NCBI GenBank assembly: GCA_002838945.1
Contig: PGXB01000025.1
Location: forward strand, 1-48,955
Reading direction: 5' to 3'
Length of the DNA stretch: 48,955 nucleotides
Source: a candidate division Zixibacteria bacterium HGW-Zixibacteria-1
GTDB taxonomy: Bacteria > Zixibacteria > MSB-5A5 > GN15 > PGXB01
Shown: in pieces, positions 1 to 8,973 of the stretch
Position numbering within the stretch: position 1 is the first letter of the stretch
How the letters are laid out: every line of letters begins with the position of its first letter
Notes under the pieces: model-generated
Databases searched by the model: none
What the model was told of the DNA's origin: nothing
The model's input: the letters and a program-made list of their open reading frames with translations, nothing else
Program-made: the position numbers and the translations under genes

Positions 1-99
1 AACGCCGTCATTCGAGCCTGGGTTTTAAAAATCCAGTTGACTTCGAACGGGCAGCTACCCTATCTTAACTATGTGTCCATTTTTTTAGGGGAAGACCAT

Positions 100-402
100 T
101 CATTGATCAAAGATATCCTGCTCCCAACAAGACCCTGACGTTGGTTTAGTGACTTTCTTACCCCCCAATATCTCTACTGATACTTTTTTAACATCTTCCG
201 CATGCTTACGAGACCATTTTTTTGAAGTTACAAGATATTCAAATACATCATTTGGGCTATAATCAACACCATGTTGAATCAAAATCTCGAATAATTCAAT
301 AGCCTTACTCTTATCATAAGGATGGTTTATGCCGGTTCCAAGATTGACCTTATTAGATAAGTCGTCCAAGGCTGCAAAAATTACATTATTGGTCTTTTTC
401 AT
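100..402 (-). CDS. hypothetical small soluble protein (100 aa)
   Basis: A complete 100-residue ORF starts at ATG 402 behind a clear ribosome-binding site (AGGAGAC, 7 nt upstream). It is charged and predicted helical, with no signal peptide or membrane segment. The N-terminal half (VIFAALDDLSNKVNLGTG) and the central KKWSRKHAEDVKKVSVEIL stretch recall, from memory only, the small DUF1889/YoaC-type proteins of enterobacteria; I cannot confirm that, and no function is known to me. The gene is visibly more AT-rich than uvrA next door and is transcribed divergently from it, which would fit recent acquisition. The gene call is likely real because of the ribosome-binding site; the family assignment is weak. 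Confidence 0.7.
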   Translation of the reverse strand: MKKTNNVIFAALDDLSNKVNLGTGINHPYDKSKAIELFEILIQHGVDYSPNDVFEYLVTSKKWSRKHAEDVKKVSVEILGGKKVTKPTSGSCWEQDIFDQ

Positions 403-628
403 AATGTCTCCTAACTAGTTATATTTATTTAACATATCTTTGTCTTTTATTCATTCGCCGATTTTATGAATATATTTTATTTTTTAAAAATGTAAAGCCT
501 CTGGTGCCACTTTCTGTCATAAATGTGATTCCCAAGACTTAAGATATTTCTTATAAAACAATCAAAAAAAGAGCCATCACCCGGCACAAATATCGTATAT
601 TACGGGTTGCACTTTTTTATAGGATGTA

Positions 629-648
629 ATGACAGAATATGACAGAAT
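629..648 (+). promoter_or_regulatory. tandem TGACAG-N4-TGACAG site over the uvrA start; candidate SOS operator
   Basis: The 10-base unit ATGACAGAAT occurs twice in tandem (629-638 and 639-648), so TGACAG half-sites lie at 630-635 and 640-645, one helical turn apart. The second ATG is the uvrA start. The same TGACAG-N4-TGACAG arrangement lies upstream of recA (43127-43142, minus strand). Direct-repeat LexA operators are known in Alphaproteobacteria (GTTC-N7-GTTC), so a direct-repeat operator is plausible; that this one binds LexA is inference. Confidence 0.5.
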
Positions 649-3470
649 CACAATATATTTTGATAAAAGGTGCCCGCGAGCACAATCTTAAGAATATCGA
701 CGTTAAAATTCCGCGTAATAAGCTGGTGGTAATCACCGGGTTATCCGGATCGGGGAAATCCTCGCTGGCCTTCGATACGATCTATGCCGAAGGGCAGCGG
801 CGCTATGTCGAGTCGCTTTCGGCCTATGCCCGGCAGTTTCTGGGATTGATGGAAAAGCCGGATGTCGATATGATCGAGGGATTGTCGCCGGCAATTTCTA
901 TCGAGCAGAAGGGTTCAGCCAAGAATCCGCGCTCGACGGTCGGCACTGTTACCGAAATATATGACTATATGCGCCTGCTCTTTGCCCGGATCGGGGCGCA
1001 GCATTGCACCAATTGCGGCGAGCCGATCACCCGCCAGACGGTTGAACAGATTGTCGATTCGGTGCTGTCATTCGAAGAGGACACCCGATTGATGGTGCTG
1101 GCGCCGCTGGTGCGCGGCAAGAAAGGCGAGCACAAGGAGGTTATCGCGCAGGCCAAGCGGGAAGGATTCGTGCGGTTGCGCATCGACGGCGAAGTGGTCG
1201 AAACCGAAAGCGAAATCGAGCTTAAGAAGAATGTCAAGCATACCATCGAAGTGGTCGTTGATCGGCTGGTGGTCAAACAGCGTTCGGCCCGGCGGCTGGC
1301 TGATTCGGTCGAGACGGCTCTTAAGACGTCGCACGGCATCGTCCTGATCAATATCAAAGGCAATGACATGCTCTTTTCCGAGCAGTCGGCCTGTTTGAAA
1401 TGCGGCATCAGCTATGAAGAGTTGTCGCCGCGCATGTTTTCGTTCAATTCGCCGTTCGGGGCCTGCCCGACCTGTTCCGGGCTGGGCCAGAAGATGGATA
1501 TCGACCCCGACCTGGTGGTGCCGAATCCGTCACTGCCTCTCAATCAGGGTGCGATTCATCCCTGGGGATCGGAGATGGCCAACTGGTACCGCTTCATGGT
1601 CCGCGGCGTGGCCAAACATTTCGATTTCAAGATGTCCACCCCGTTCAATAAGCTTCCGGAAAAAGTCCAGAAAATTCTTATGTTTGGTTCCGGCAGCGAG
1701 CATATAAAATTCGAATATGAACATTCCAACGGCCGCGGTTCCGGCGAATATGAGAGCAAATTCGAGGGCGTGATTCCCAATCTCGAGCGCCGTTACCGGC
1801 AGACGCAGTCATCGGGTGTCCGGCAGTGGATTGAGCAGTACATGTCGATATCGCAATGCCCGGTCTGCAAGGGGGCGAGGCTGAAACCGGAAGCGCTTTC
1901 GGTCATTATCAATCGCGAGACGATCGACTCGATTACCGAGATGTCGATCAAGCAGGCGCGGCAGTTTTTCGACAATCTCAAACTCAACAAGCGGCAGGAG
2001 CAGATCGCCCGACAAATCATGAAGGAAATCAGGGAGCGGTTGAGCTTTCTGGATGATGTCGGGCTCAATTACCTGACGCTGGGGCGCGCCTCATCATCGT
2101 TATCGGGCGGCGAATCGCAGCGTATCCGTCTGGCCACGCAGATCGGATCGCGGCTGGTGGGTGTGATGTATATCCTGGATGAGCCATCGATCGGGCTGCA
2201 TCAGCGCGACAACAAGAAACTTCTCAAAACATTGTGCGAATTACGCGATATCGGCAACACCGTGATAGTTGTCGAGCATGATCGCGAGACAATAGAAAGC
2301 GCCGATTACGTGATCGATCTCGGGCCCGGCGCCGGCGAACACGGGGGCAAAATTGTCGCCGAGGGCACCCCGTATCAGATCAAAAAAACCGCGACATCCA
2401 TCACCGGCGCCTACCTGGCCAGGAAGAAAGTCATTCCGGTTCCGGGGGGGCGGCGCAAATTCAACGGCAATTTTATCACATTGACCGGCGCATCGGGCAA
2501 TAATCTCAAAAAAGTAACGGTTGATATCCCGACCGGCATCTTTACCGTTGTCACGGGAGTGTCGGGATCCGGTAAATCGACCCTCATCAATGAAACCTTG
2601 TATCGCATTCTGGCCCGTCATTTTTATAATTCCCGCAAGACACCGCTGGAATATGAAGATATCAAGGGGCTGGAACATATCGACAAAGTGGTTGATATCG
2701 ATCAATCACCCATCGGACGGACTCCCCGCTCCAATCCGGCGACATACACCGGCGTTTTCACCCATATTCGGGAACTTTTTTCCCAATTGCAGGAATCCAA
2801 GGTGCGCGGATACAATCCGGGACGGTTCTCATTCAATGTCAAGGGCGGGCGGTGTGAATCATGCCAGGGAGACGGTATCATCAAGATCGAGATGCATTTT
2901 CTGCCTGATGTCTATATTCCATGCGAGGTATGCAAGGGAAAGCGGTTCAACCGGGAGACGCTTGAGGTTACATATAAGGGCAAAAGTGTCGCCGATGTTC
3001 TTGATATGACGGTCGATGAGGCACTGGTATTTTTCGAAAACATCCCGCGTATCAAGCGCAAGCTGATGACGTTGAAAAAGGTGGGATTAGGGTATATTCA
3101 TCTGGGGCAGCAGGCTACGACTCTCTCCGGCGGCGAGGCGCAGCGTGTGAAGCTGGCCACGGAACTGTCCAAAACCGCCACCGGCTCGACCATGTATATC
3201 CTCGATGAGCCGACCACCGGCCTTCATTTCGAGGATATTCGGATGCTTTTGAGTGTTTTGAATGAACTGGTTGACCGCGGCAACACCATTCTCGTGATCG
3301 AACATAACATCGATGTCATCAAAACGGCCGATTATGTCATCGATATCGGTCCCGAGGGGGGTGATGACGGCGGCAGGATCATCGCCACCGGTACACCCGA
3401 GGAAGTTGCCGAGGTGAATACATCATTCACCGGACGATATATTGCCGCGGAATTGGGCAAAACCTCCTGA
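639..3470 (+). CDS. uvrA: excinuclease ABC subunit A
   Basis: UvrA is the DNA-damage sensor of nucleotide excision repair: an ABC-type ATPase dimer that finds lesions and loads UvrB. The 943-residue length is normal. The first ATPase half has Walker [10 protein letters not shown] at 34-42, signature LSGGESQ near 488 and Walker [11 protein letters not shown] near 510. The second half has Walker [10 protein letters not shown] near 641, signature LSGGEAQ near 829 and Walker [11 protein letters not shown] near 854. Zinc modules CLKC..CPTC (about 250-280) and CESC..CEVC (about 740-768) are intact. The start fits the family N-terminus ([14 protein letters not shown]). ATG 629, part of a 10-bp tandem duplication, is out of frame and would give only a 20-codon peptide; AGGA at 621-624 is better spaced for that ATG than for 639, which could dampen translation. 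uvrA appears monocistronic. Confidence 0.97.
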   Translation: MTESQYILIKGAREHNLKNIDVKIPRNKLVVITGLSGSGKSSLAFDTIYAEGQRRYVESLSAYARQFLGLMEKPDVDMIEGLSPAISIEQKGSAKNPRSTVGTVTEIYDYMRLLFARIGAQHCTNCGEPITRQTVEQIVDSVLSFEEDTRLMVLAPLVRGKKGEHKEVIAQAKREGFVRLRIDGEVVETESEIELKKNVKHTIEVVVDRLVVKQRSARRLADSVETALKTSHGIVLINIKGNDMLFSEQSACLKCGISYEELSPRMFSFNSPFGACPTCSGLGQKMDIDPDLVVPNPSLPLNQGAIHPWGSEMANWYRFMVRGVAKHFDFKMSTPFNKLPEKVQKILMFGSGSEHIKFEYEHSNGRGSGEYESKFEGVIPNLERRYRQTQSSGVRQWIEQYMSISQCPVCKGARLKPEALSVIINRETIDSITEMSIKQARQFFDNLKLNKRQEQIARQIMKEIRERLSFLDDVGLNYLTLGRASSSLSGGESQRIRLATQIGSRLVGVMYILDEPSIGLHQRDNKKLLKTLCELRDIGNTVIVVEHDRETIESADYVIDLGPGAGEHGGKIVAEGTPYQIKKTATSITGAYLARKKVIPVPGGRRKFNGNFITLTGASGNNLKKVTVDIPTGIFTVVTGVSGSGKSTLINETLYRILARHFYNSRKTPLEYEDIKGLEHIDKVVDIDQSPIGRTPRSNPATYTGVFTHIRELFSQLQESKVRGYNPGRFSFNVKGGRCESCQGDGIIKIEMHFLPDVYIPCEVCKGKRFNRETLEVTYKGKSVADVLDMTVDEALVFFENIPRIKRKLMTLKKVGLGYIHLGQQATTLSGGEAQRVKLATELSKTATGSTMYILDEPTTGLHFEDIRMLLSVLNELVDRGNTILVIEHNIDVIKTADYVIDIGPEGGDDGGRIIATGTPEEVAEVNTSFTGRYIAAELGKTS

Positions 3471-3792
3471 TTGCATTAAAACTCATCTCCATTTTTCCAT
3501 ATTCGGATGAATCAAAGCGGCATTCGCCGGCGCATAATGTGCGATAGATAAGTACATAAATCTTATATTTTCTTTATTTTTTTTAATTTTTTTGTTGTTT
3601 CATGGTTTTAACTTCTCTTTCTTTAAGACGATAATATATTTAGGGTTGTTAATCAGTTGCATGATACATGGAGAATTGATTAAATTAAGTCGTACGAAAT
3701 ATTAATGGCAGAATCCATTTTTCATGCATCACTAATTGGGAATACATCTAAAACCAATCACTAAATCCGATACCTAACGAAAGGAGCGGAAA
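3471..3792. other. intergenic region, uvrA to histone-like gene
   Basis: This gap is AT-rich, with T-rich runs around 3568-3600 that may serve as a weak transcription end for uvrA or as an UP-like upstream region for the next gene. I see no ORF, no RNA gene and no convincing hairpin terminator. The only clear signal is the strong ribosome-binding site AAAGGAG just before 3793. Confidence 0.5.
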
Positions 3793-4155
3793 ATGGCAGT
3801 AAAGAAGAAAGCGAAAGCCAAACCTAAGGCCAAAGCCAAAGCCAAGCCGAAAGGCAGAAAGAAACCGATGGGCAAAGCCTGGAGCAAAGATGAAATCAAG
3901 ATGCTCCGCCTGTTGTATAAGACCAAACCGGCATCGGCCATTGCCAAGGAGATGAAGAGATCACTGGCATCGGTTCGCGGCAAGATCAGCGCTCTTGGTC
4001 TGGTGAAACCGGCTTCGGCCAGAAAGGCAAGAGCGAAAGCCAAACCGAAACCGAAACCGAAACCAAGACCGAAGAAGAAAGCCAAAGCCAAAGCGAAGCC
4101 GAAAAAGAAAGCCAAGGCGAAGGCGAAGCCCAGGAAAAAAGCCCGGAGAAGATGA
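3793..4155 (+). CDS. histone H1-like protein with central Myb/SANT-like helix-turn-helix
   Basis: This 120-residue, extremely basic protein probably binds and compacts DNA. Residues 1-28 and 77-120 are low-complexity Lys/Ala/Pro tails (KAKAKPK, KPKPKPKPRPK) like the C-terminal tail of eukaryotic histone H1 and bacterial AlgP/Hc1-type proteins. Residues 29-70 are not low complexity: AWSKDEIKMLRLLYKT, then ASAIAKEMKRSLASVRGKI and ALGL. This matches the pattern of small Myb/SANT/GcrA-like helix-turn-helix domains (W-S-x-D/E-E, I-A-x-x-x-x-R-S-x-x-x-V-R-x-K, L-G-L). The ribosome-binding site AAAGGAG lies 8 nt before the ATG. The gene stands alone, ends at a strong bidirectional terminator and is convergent with eno. 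The DNA-binding role is inference from composition and motif. Confidence 0.85.
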   Translation: MAVKKKAKAKPKAKAKAKPKGRKKPMGKAWSKDEIKMLRLLYKTKPASAIAKEMKRSLASVRGKISALGLVKPASARKARAKAKPKPKPKPRPKKKAKAKAKPKKKAKAKAKPRKKARRR

Positions 4156-4216
4156 CATCTTTGTCTAGGCCAAGGATGGAACAATCTAAAAGGACTTAAA
4201 ATTTCATTCCGGGGAA

Positions 4217-4244
4217 AAAACCCGCCCCCTTAAGGGCGGGTTTT
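4217..4244. terminator. bidirectional rho-independent terminator between histone-like gene and eno
   Basis: An 11-bp perfect stem (4217-4227 with 4234-4244) has a 6-nt loop. The outer four pairs are A/T, so both strands read a GC-rich stem followed by a T tract. It sits between two convergent genes. Confidence 0.9.
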
Positions 4245-4278
4245 AGTTTGTACCGATTTGTTTTTGAATCAAGCGGGG

Positions 4279-5586
<1,308 letters not shown>

Positions 5587-5759
5587 TCACGATATACACT
5601 ATTGCAGGACAATCTATCCGGCCCGACTGGCCGTTTCAACAAAAAACTGATTGCGGACTTTGTCTCTTATACGAATAAGCTGCAAGCGCTTATCAGCCGA
5701 TAATATAGCTGGAGAAAAAACTTGGAATTAAATAGTGAAAAACGTTATATTGGCCCAAA

Positions 5760-6755
5760 ATGAAGAAATCCGTAAAAAATAAAAAAGTTCTGGTGACCGG
5801 TGCGGCCGGCTTTATCGGGTCGCATTTGACCGAAATGCTGTTGAAAGGCGGCGCCCGGGTCACGGCGCTGGTCAGATATACCTCATCGGGACAGATTGGC
5901 TGGCTGGAATACCTGCCGCCTTCGGCCAAAGACAGGCTGAGTATTATCCATGGCGATATTCGGGATCCGGATATATGCGAGGCGGCAGTCAAAGGAAACG
6001 ATTATATTTTTAATCTCGCGGCCCAGATCGCTATCCCCTATTCATATATAGCGCCGCGCGATTTTCTGGCGGTCAATGCCGTCGGAACGGCCAACATGCT
6101 TCAGGCGGCCCGGGCCGAGGAAGTCAAAAAAATCCTGCAGGTTTCCACCTCGGAGGTTTACGGCACGGCCCAATATGCGCCGATCGATGAGAGGCACCCG
6201 CAGGTGGCGCAGTCGCCTTATTCGGCATCGAAAATCGCCGCCGACAAAACGGCCCAGTCATTTTACCATAGTTTTGGACTGCCGGTCGTGACGGTTCGCC
6301 CTTTCAACTGCTATGGCCCACGGCAGTCGGCGCGTGCCATCATTCCGACTATCATTCTGCAGGCGCTTCGCGGCAGGGTAATCAGACTGGGCAATGTCGA
6401 ATCGAGCCGTGATCTTAATTTTGTGACCGATATTGCGGCCGGGATGATCGACGCCTGTTTGAACGAGAACACATCGGGAATGACCATGAATCTGGCTTCG
6501 GGTGAGGATCATCCAATCGCGGAACTGGTCGATATTATCGGTGGAATAATTAACAAAAGACTATCCATCAAGACCGAAAAGCGACGCAAAAGACCGGCCT
6601 CATCGGAAGTCTGGCGGCTGGTAGGCGACAGTACTCTGGCAAAAGAAACGATCGGATATAAATCGACTGTCACCATGCAAGCCGGGTTAAAAAAGACCAT
6701 TGAATTTTTCGAGAAACATATTGATATGTACGCCAAAGAGGATTATCAATTGTGA
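5760..6755 (+). CDS. NAD-dependent sugar-nucleotide dehydratase/epimerase, LegB-like
   Basis: This is an extended short-chain dehydrogenase acting on nucleotide sugars. The NAD-binding motif is VTGAAGFIGSHL (about 13-24) and the catalytic Tyr-Lys pair lies in SPYSASKIAADK. The stretches STSEVYGTA, VTVRPFNCYGPRQSARAIIP and RDLNFV are typical of the LegB/GDP-mannose-4,6-dehydratase-like group that starts legionaminate-type or amino-sugar synthesis, so a 4,6-dehydratase on UDP-GlcNAc or a GDP-sugar is the best guess; the substrate cannot be read from sequence. Length 331. The ribosome-binding site before ATG 5760 is weak. The stop overlaps the GTG start of the next gene by 4 nt (GTGA), so the two are translationally coupled. 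Confidence 0.85.
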   Translation: MKKSVKNKKVLVTGAAGFIGSHLTEMLLKGGARVTALVRYTSSGQIGWLEYLPPSAKDRLSIIHGDIRDPDICEAAVKGNDYIFNLAAQIAIPYSYIAPRDFLAVNAVGTANMLQAARAEEVKKILQVSTSEVYGTAQYAPIDERHPQVAQSPYSASKIAADKTAQSFYHSFGLPVVTVRPFNCYGPRQSARAIIPTIILQALRGRVIRLGNVESSRDLNFVTDIAAGMIDACLNENTSGMTMNLASGEDHPIAELVDIIGGIINKRLSIKTEKRRKRPASSEVWRLVGDSTLAKETIGYKSTVTMQAGLKKTIEFFEKHIDMYAKEDYQL

Positions 6756-7474
6756 AGCGCAATCGGGAAACCATCAGCCAGGCGGTAATACTCGCCGGCG
6801 GCGAAGGGCGGCGTCTTCTTCCCTATACCAGAGTTTTGCCCAAACCTCTCTGGCCGGTCGGCGATATTCCAATTGTCGAGATACTTATCCGTCAGTTGGT
6901 CAGAGCCGGCATCCGGGAGATAATCATGGCGGTCGGTTATCAGGCCGATTTGATGCGCATAATTCTGGGCGACGGGCGTCAATTCGGGGTGAATATAAAA
7001 TATTCCGTAGAGAAAAAGCCGATGGGGACAGCGGCGCCTCTTAAAAAAATAAAGGGACTCAAGAGCAATTTTCTCGTTCTGAATGGTGATCTCCTGACCG
7101 ATTTGCCATTCAAAGATTTCATGAAGGCGCATCTCGGGGCCGATTCGCCGGCGACAGTGGCGGTCTTCAAGCGAACGGTCAAAGTCGATTTTGGTGTTGT
7201 GATCGCTCCCAAAGACAAAATTGATCAATACATAGAAAAACCGGTCCTGGGTTATTCGGTATCGATGGGAATATATGCTTTCAATCGCGAAATTCTGGAT
7301 TTGATTCCCAATCGCCGTTTCGATTTCCCGGATCTGGTCGAAAAATTGATCCAAAACGGGCGAAATCCATCGGTATATCGTTTCAAGGGGCAATGGCTCG
7401 ATATCGGCCGCCCGGACGACTGGGAGAAGGCCGATGCCCTTTTTAGAAAAAAACCGCAAGTATTTTTACAATGA
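6752..7474 (+). CDS. sugar-phosphate nucleotidyltransferase
   Basis: This enzyme activates a sugar phosphate with an NTP to give an NDP-sugar. The 240-residue protein is a bare nucleotidyltransferase domain without the left-handed-helix extension of GlmU-type enzymes. It carries the signature AGGEGRRLLPYTRVLPKPL (about 15-33), VLNGDLLTDL (metal-binding Asp) and, near the end, GQWLDIGRPDDW. It starts with GTG at 6752 in a 4-nt overlap with the preceding dehydratase gene. The likely role is to supply an activated sugar for surface polysaccharide or glycoprotein together with the flanking SDR enzymes. Substrates could be Glc-1-P, Man-1-P or a deoxy/amino sugar; the sequence alone does not tell. 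Confidence 0.88.
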   Translation: MKRNRETISQAVILAGGEGRRLLPYTRVLPKPLWPVGDIPIVEILIRQLVRAGIREIIMAVGYQADLMRIILGDGRQFGVNIKYSVEKKPMGTAAPLKKIKGLKSNFLVLNGDLLTDLPFKDFMKAHLGADSPATVAVFKRTVKVDFGVVIAPKDKIDQYIEKPVLGYSVSMGIYAFNREILDLIPNRRFDFPDLVEKLIQNGRNPSVYRFKGQWLDIGRPDDWEKADALFRKKPQVFLQ

Positions 7475-7540
7475 CTTGCATAGTATTTTAGTTTCCAGTC
7501 GATATTATCAACAGGACATAAATTAGAAGGAAATATATAT

Positions 7541-8509
7541 ATGAAATATCTTATAACGGGCGGCGCCGGATTCATCGGAAGCAATATTGCCCATGAATTG
7601 CTCAAGAAGGGCGCACAGGTCCGCATCATCGACAACTTCTCCACCGGACGAAGAATCAATATTTCCGATATCGAGGATAAAATTGAAGTGATCGACGGTG
7701 ATATCCGCGATTTCTGGACGGTCAAAGAGGCGATCGAAGGGGTGGATTATGTTTTGCATCAGGCGGCCCTGCCATCGGTGCCCCGGTCGGTAAAAAATCC
7801 GCTGACGTCGAATTCGGTCAATATCGACGGCACGCTCAATTTGCTCGAAGCGGCCAAACAGGCGGGTGTCAAACGCTTTGTGATGGCGTCATCATCATCG
7901 GTCTATGGCGACACGCCGGAATTGCCGAAACATGAAGCGATGTGGACCGATCCCCTGTCTCCGTATGCCGTAACCAAACTGACCGGTGAAAAGTACTGCA
8001 AGGTTTTCTTTGAGCTTTATGGACTGGAAACGGTCTGCCTGCGTTATTTCAATATTTTCGGACCCAGACAGGACCCGAAATCGGAATATGCGGCGGTTAT
8101 CCCTAAATTTATCAATGCCATGCTGGCCGGAAAGCAGCCGATTGTATTCGGTGACGGCGAGCAGTCGCGCGATTTCACGTATATCGACAATGCCGTTCAG
8201 GCCAACCTTCTGGCCACAACCGCACCTGATGCGCCGGGGAAATATTTCAATATCGCCTGTGGCGCCCGTTTCACGCTGAATCAGCTAATTGAAATGCTTG
8301 GCGAGATTCTTGAAACCGATATCAAGGCCAAGTACACTCCGCCCCGACGCGGTGACATTCTTCATTCTTATGCCGATATAGCCCGGGCGCGGAAGGAACT
8401 GGGATATGATCCCAGGATCATGTTCGAAGACGGTCTCAGGAAGACGGTTGAATGGTTTTCGGCCATTTTCAATTCGCATACTCCGGCGGGCGGAATAAAA
8501 ATCGGATAA
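7541..8509 (+). CDS. NAD-dependent nucleotide-sugar epimerase (UDP-GlcNAc/UDP-Glc 4-epimerase-like)
   Basis: This is an extended SDR of 322 residues. It shows ITGGAGFIGSNIAHELL (NAD-binding Gly motif), IIDNFSTGR (NAD ribose contact), QAALPSVPRSVKNP, the catalytic SSSSVYG and YAVTK (Tyr-x3-Lys), and CLRYFNIFGPRQDP. The AALPSVPRSVxDP/NP and FNxFGPRQDP patterns are characteristic of WbpP/Gne-type UDP-N-acetylhexosamine C4-epimerases and close relatives. A ribosome-binding site (GAAGGAA) precedes the ATG. It follows the nucleotidyltransferase by 66 nt and ends at a strong terminator, so it is probably the last gene of a three-gene sugar-nucleotide operon. The exact epimerisation substrate is uncertain. 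Confidence 0.87.
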   Translation: MKYLITGGAGFIGSNIAHELLKKGAQVRIIDNFSTGRRINISDIEDKIEVIDGDIRDFWTVKEAIEGVDYVLHQAALPSVPRSVKNPLTSNSVNIDGTLNLLEAAKQAGVKRFVMASSSSVYGDTPELPKHEAMWTDPLSPYAVTKLTGEKYCKVFFELYGLETVCLRYFNIFGPRQDPKSEYAAVIPKFINAMLAGKQPIVFGDGEQSRDFTYIDNAVQANLLATTAPDAPGKYFNIACGARFTLNQLIEMLGEILETDIKAKYTPPRRGDILHSYADIARARKELGYDPRIMFEDGLRKTVEWFSAIFNSHTPAGGIKIG

Positions 8510-8530
8510 TTCGCAGGACTCTGAGATAAT

Positions 8531-8561
8531 AAAAGCGGCGTATCGCATGATCGCCGCTTTT
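8531..8561. terminator. bidirectional terminator after the sugar-nucleotide operon
   Basis: The stem AAAAGCGGCG / CGCCGCTTTT (8531-8540 with 8552-8561) has an 11-nt loop and A/T-rich outer pairs, giving a T tract on both strands. It separates the plus-strand epimerase gene from the convergent minus-strand cluster ending at 8598. Confidence 0.85.
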
Positions 8562-8597
8562 GATTTTTTAAATAGAGACTTAAAATTAAGAATTCTA

Positions 8598-8903
8598 TCA
8601 GTCATCAAACAAATTGTCGAAACGCTTTTTGCGGCCGTCCTTATTTTCTCTCGGAGTAACTTTCCCGCCCGGCGTATGAAGCGCCAGCCTGATCTGGAAC
8701 CAGTCACAGAAATTCGATTTGTCTTTCATTGGAATCGGCGCATCAAGCTTCTCACGGCACTGCCAGCGGGCGGTCGGGTCAAAATGACGACACCCCCGAC
8801 AGCAGCGTAAATCGGCCAGACAATGGGGACAGGCATCACTACGGGTCACTTTTCCTTCGATGCCGGTAGGCCGTCCGCAATTCCAACATATCAAGTCACC
8901 CAT
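8598..8903 (-). CDS. small protein with two predicted zinc sites
   Basis: This 101-residue cytosolic protein is rich in Cys. C6-x2-C9 and C25-x2-C28 form a zinc-ribbon-like site; C35-x2-C38, C49 and C66 (CRGCRHFDP, WQC, NFCDWF) form a second Cys cluster of the C-x2-C-x10-C-x16-C type. The function is unknown; such proteins may be accessory or regulatory factors. I placed the start at ATG 8903 because GAGGG lies 7 nt upstream; the TTG two codons earlier would be only 1 nt from that site. It follows the asparagine-synthase-like gene by 70 nt on the same strand and could be the last gene of that operon. Confidence 0.75.
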   Translation of the reverse strand: MGDLICWNCGRPTGIEGKVTRSDACPHCLADLRCCRGCRHFDPTARWQCREKLDAPIPMKDKSNFCDWFQIRLALHTPGGKVTPRENKDGRKKRFDNLFDD

Positions 8904-8973
8904 CAGCAATCCCTCATAAAGATTAAAACCATCGTAACCTTCCTAATATAATGTAAAAACGCAAGGATGCAAA

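Noticed and set aside
1-60. possible tRNA or hairpin at the window start
   Set aside because: CTGGGTTTT/AAAAATCCAG pairs, but there is no cloverleaf, no CCA end and no T-arm consensus.
3774-4184. 136-codon Phe/Leu/Ala-rich minus-strand ORF
   Set aside because: It is the antisense of the histone-like gene and has the same artefact.
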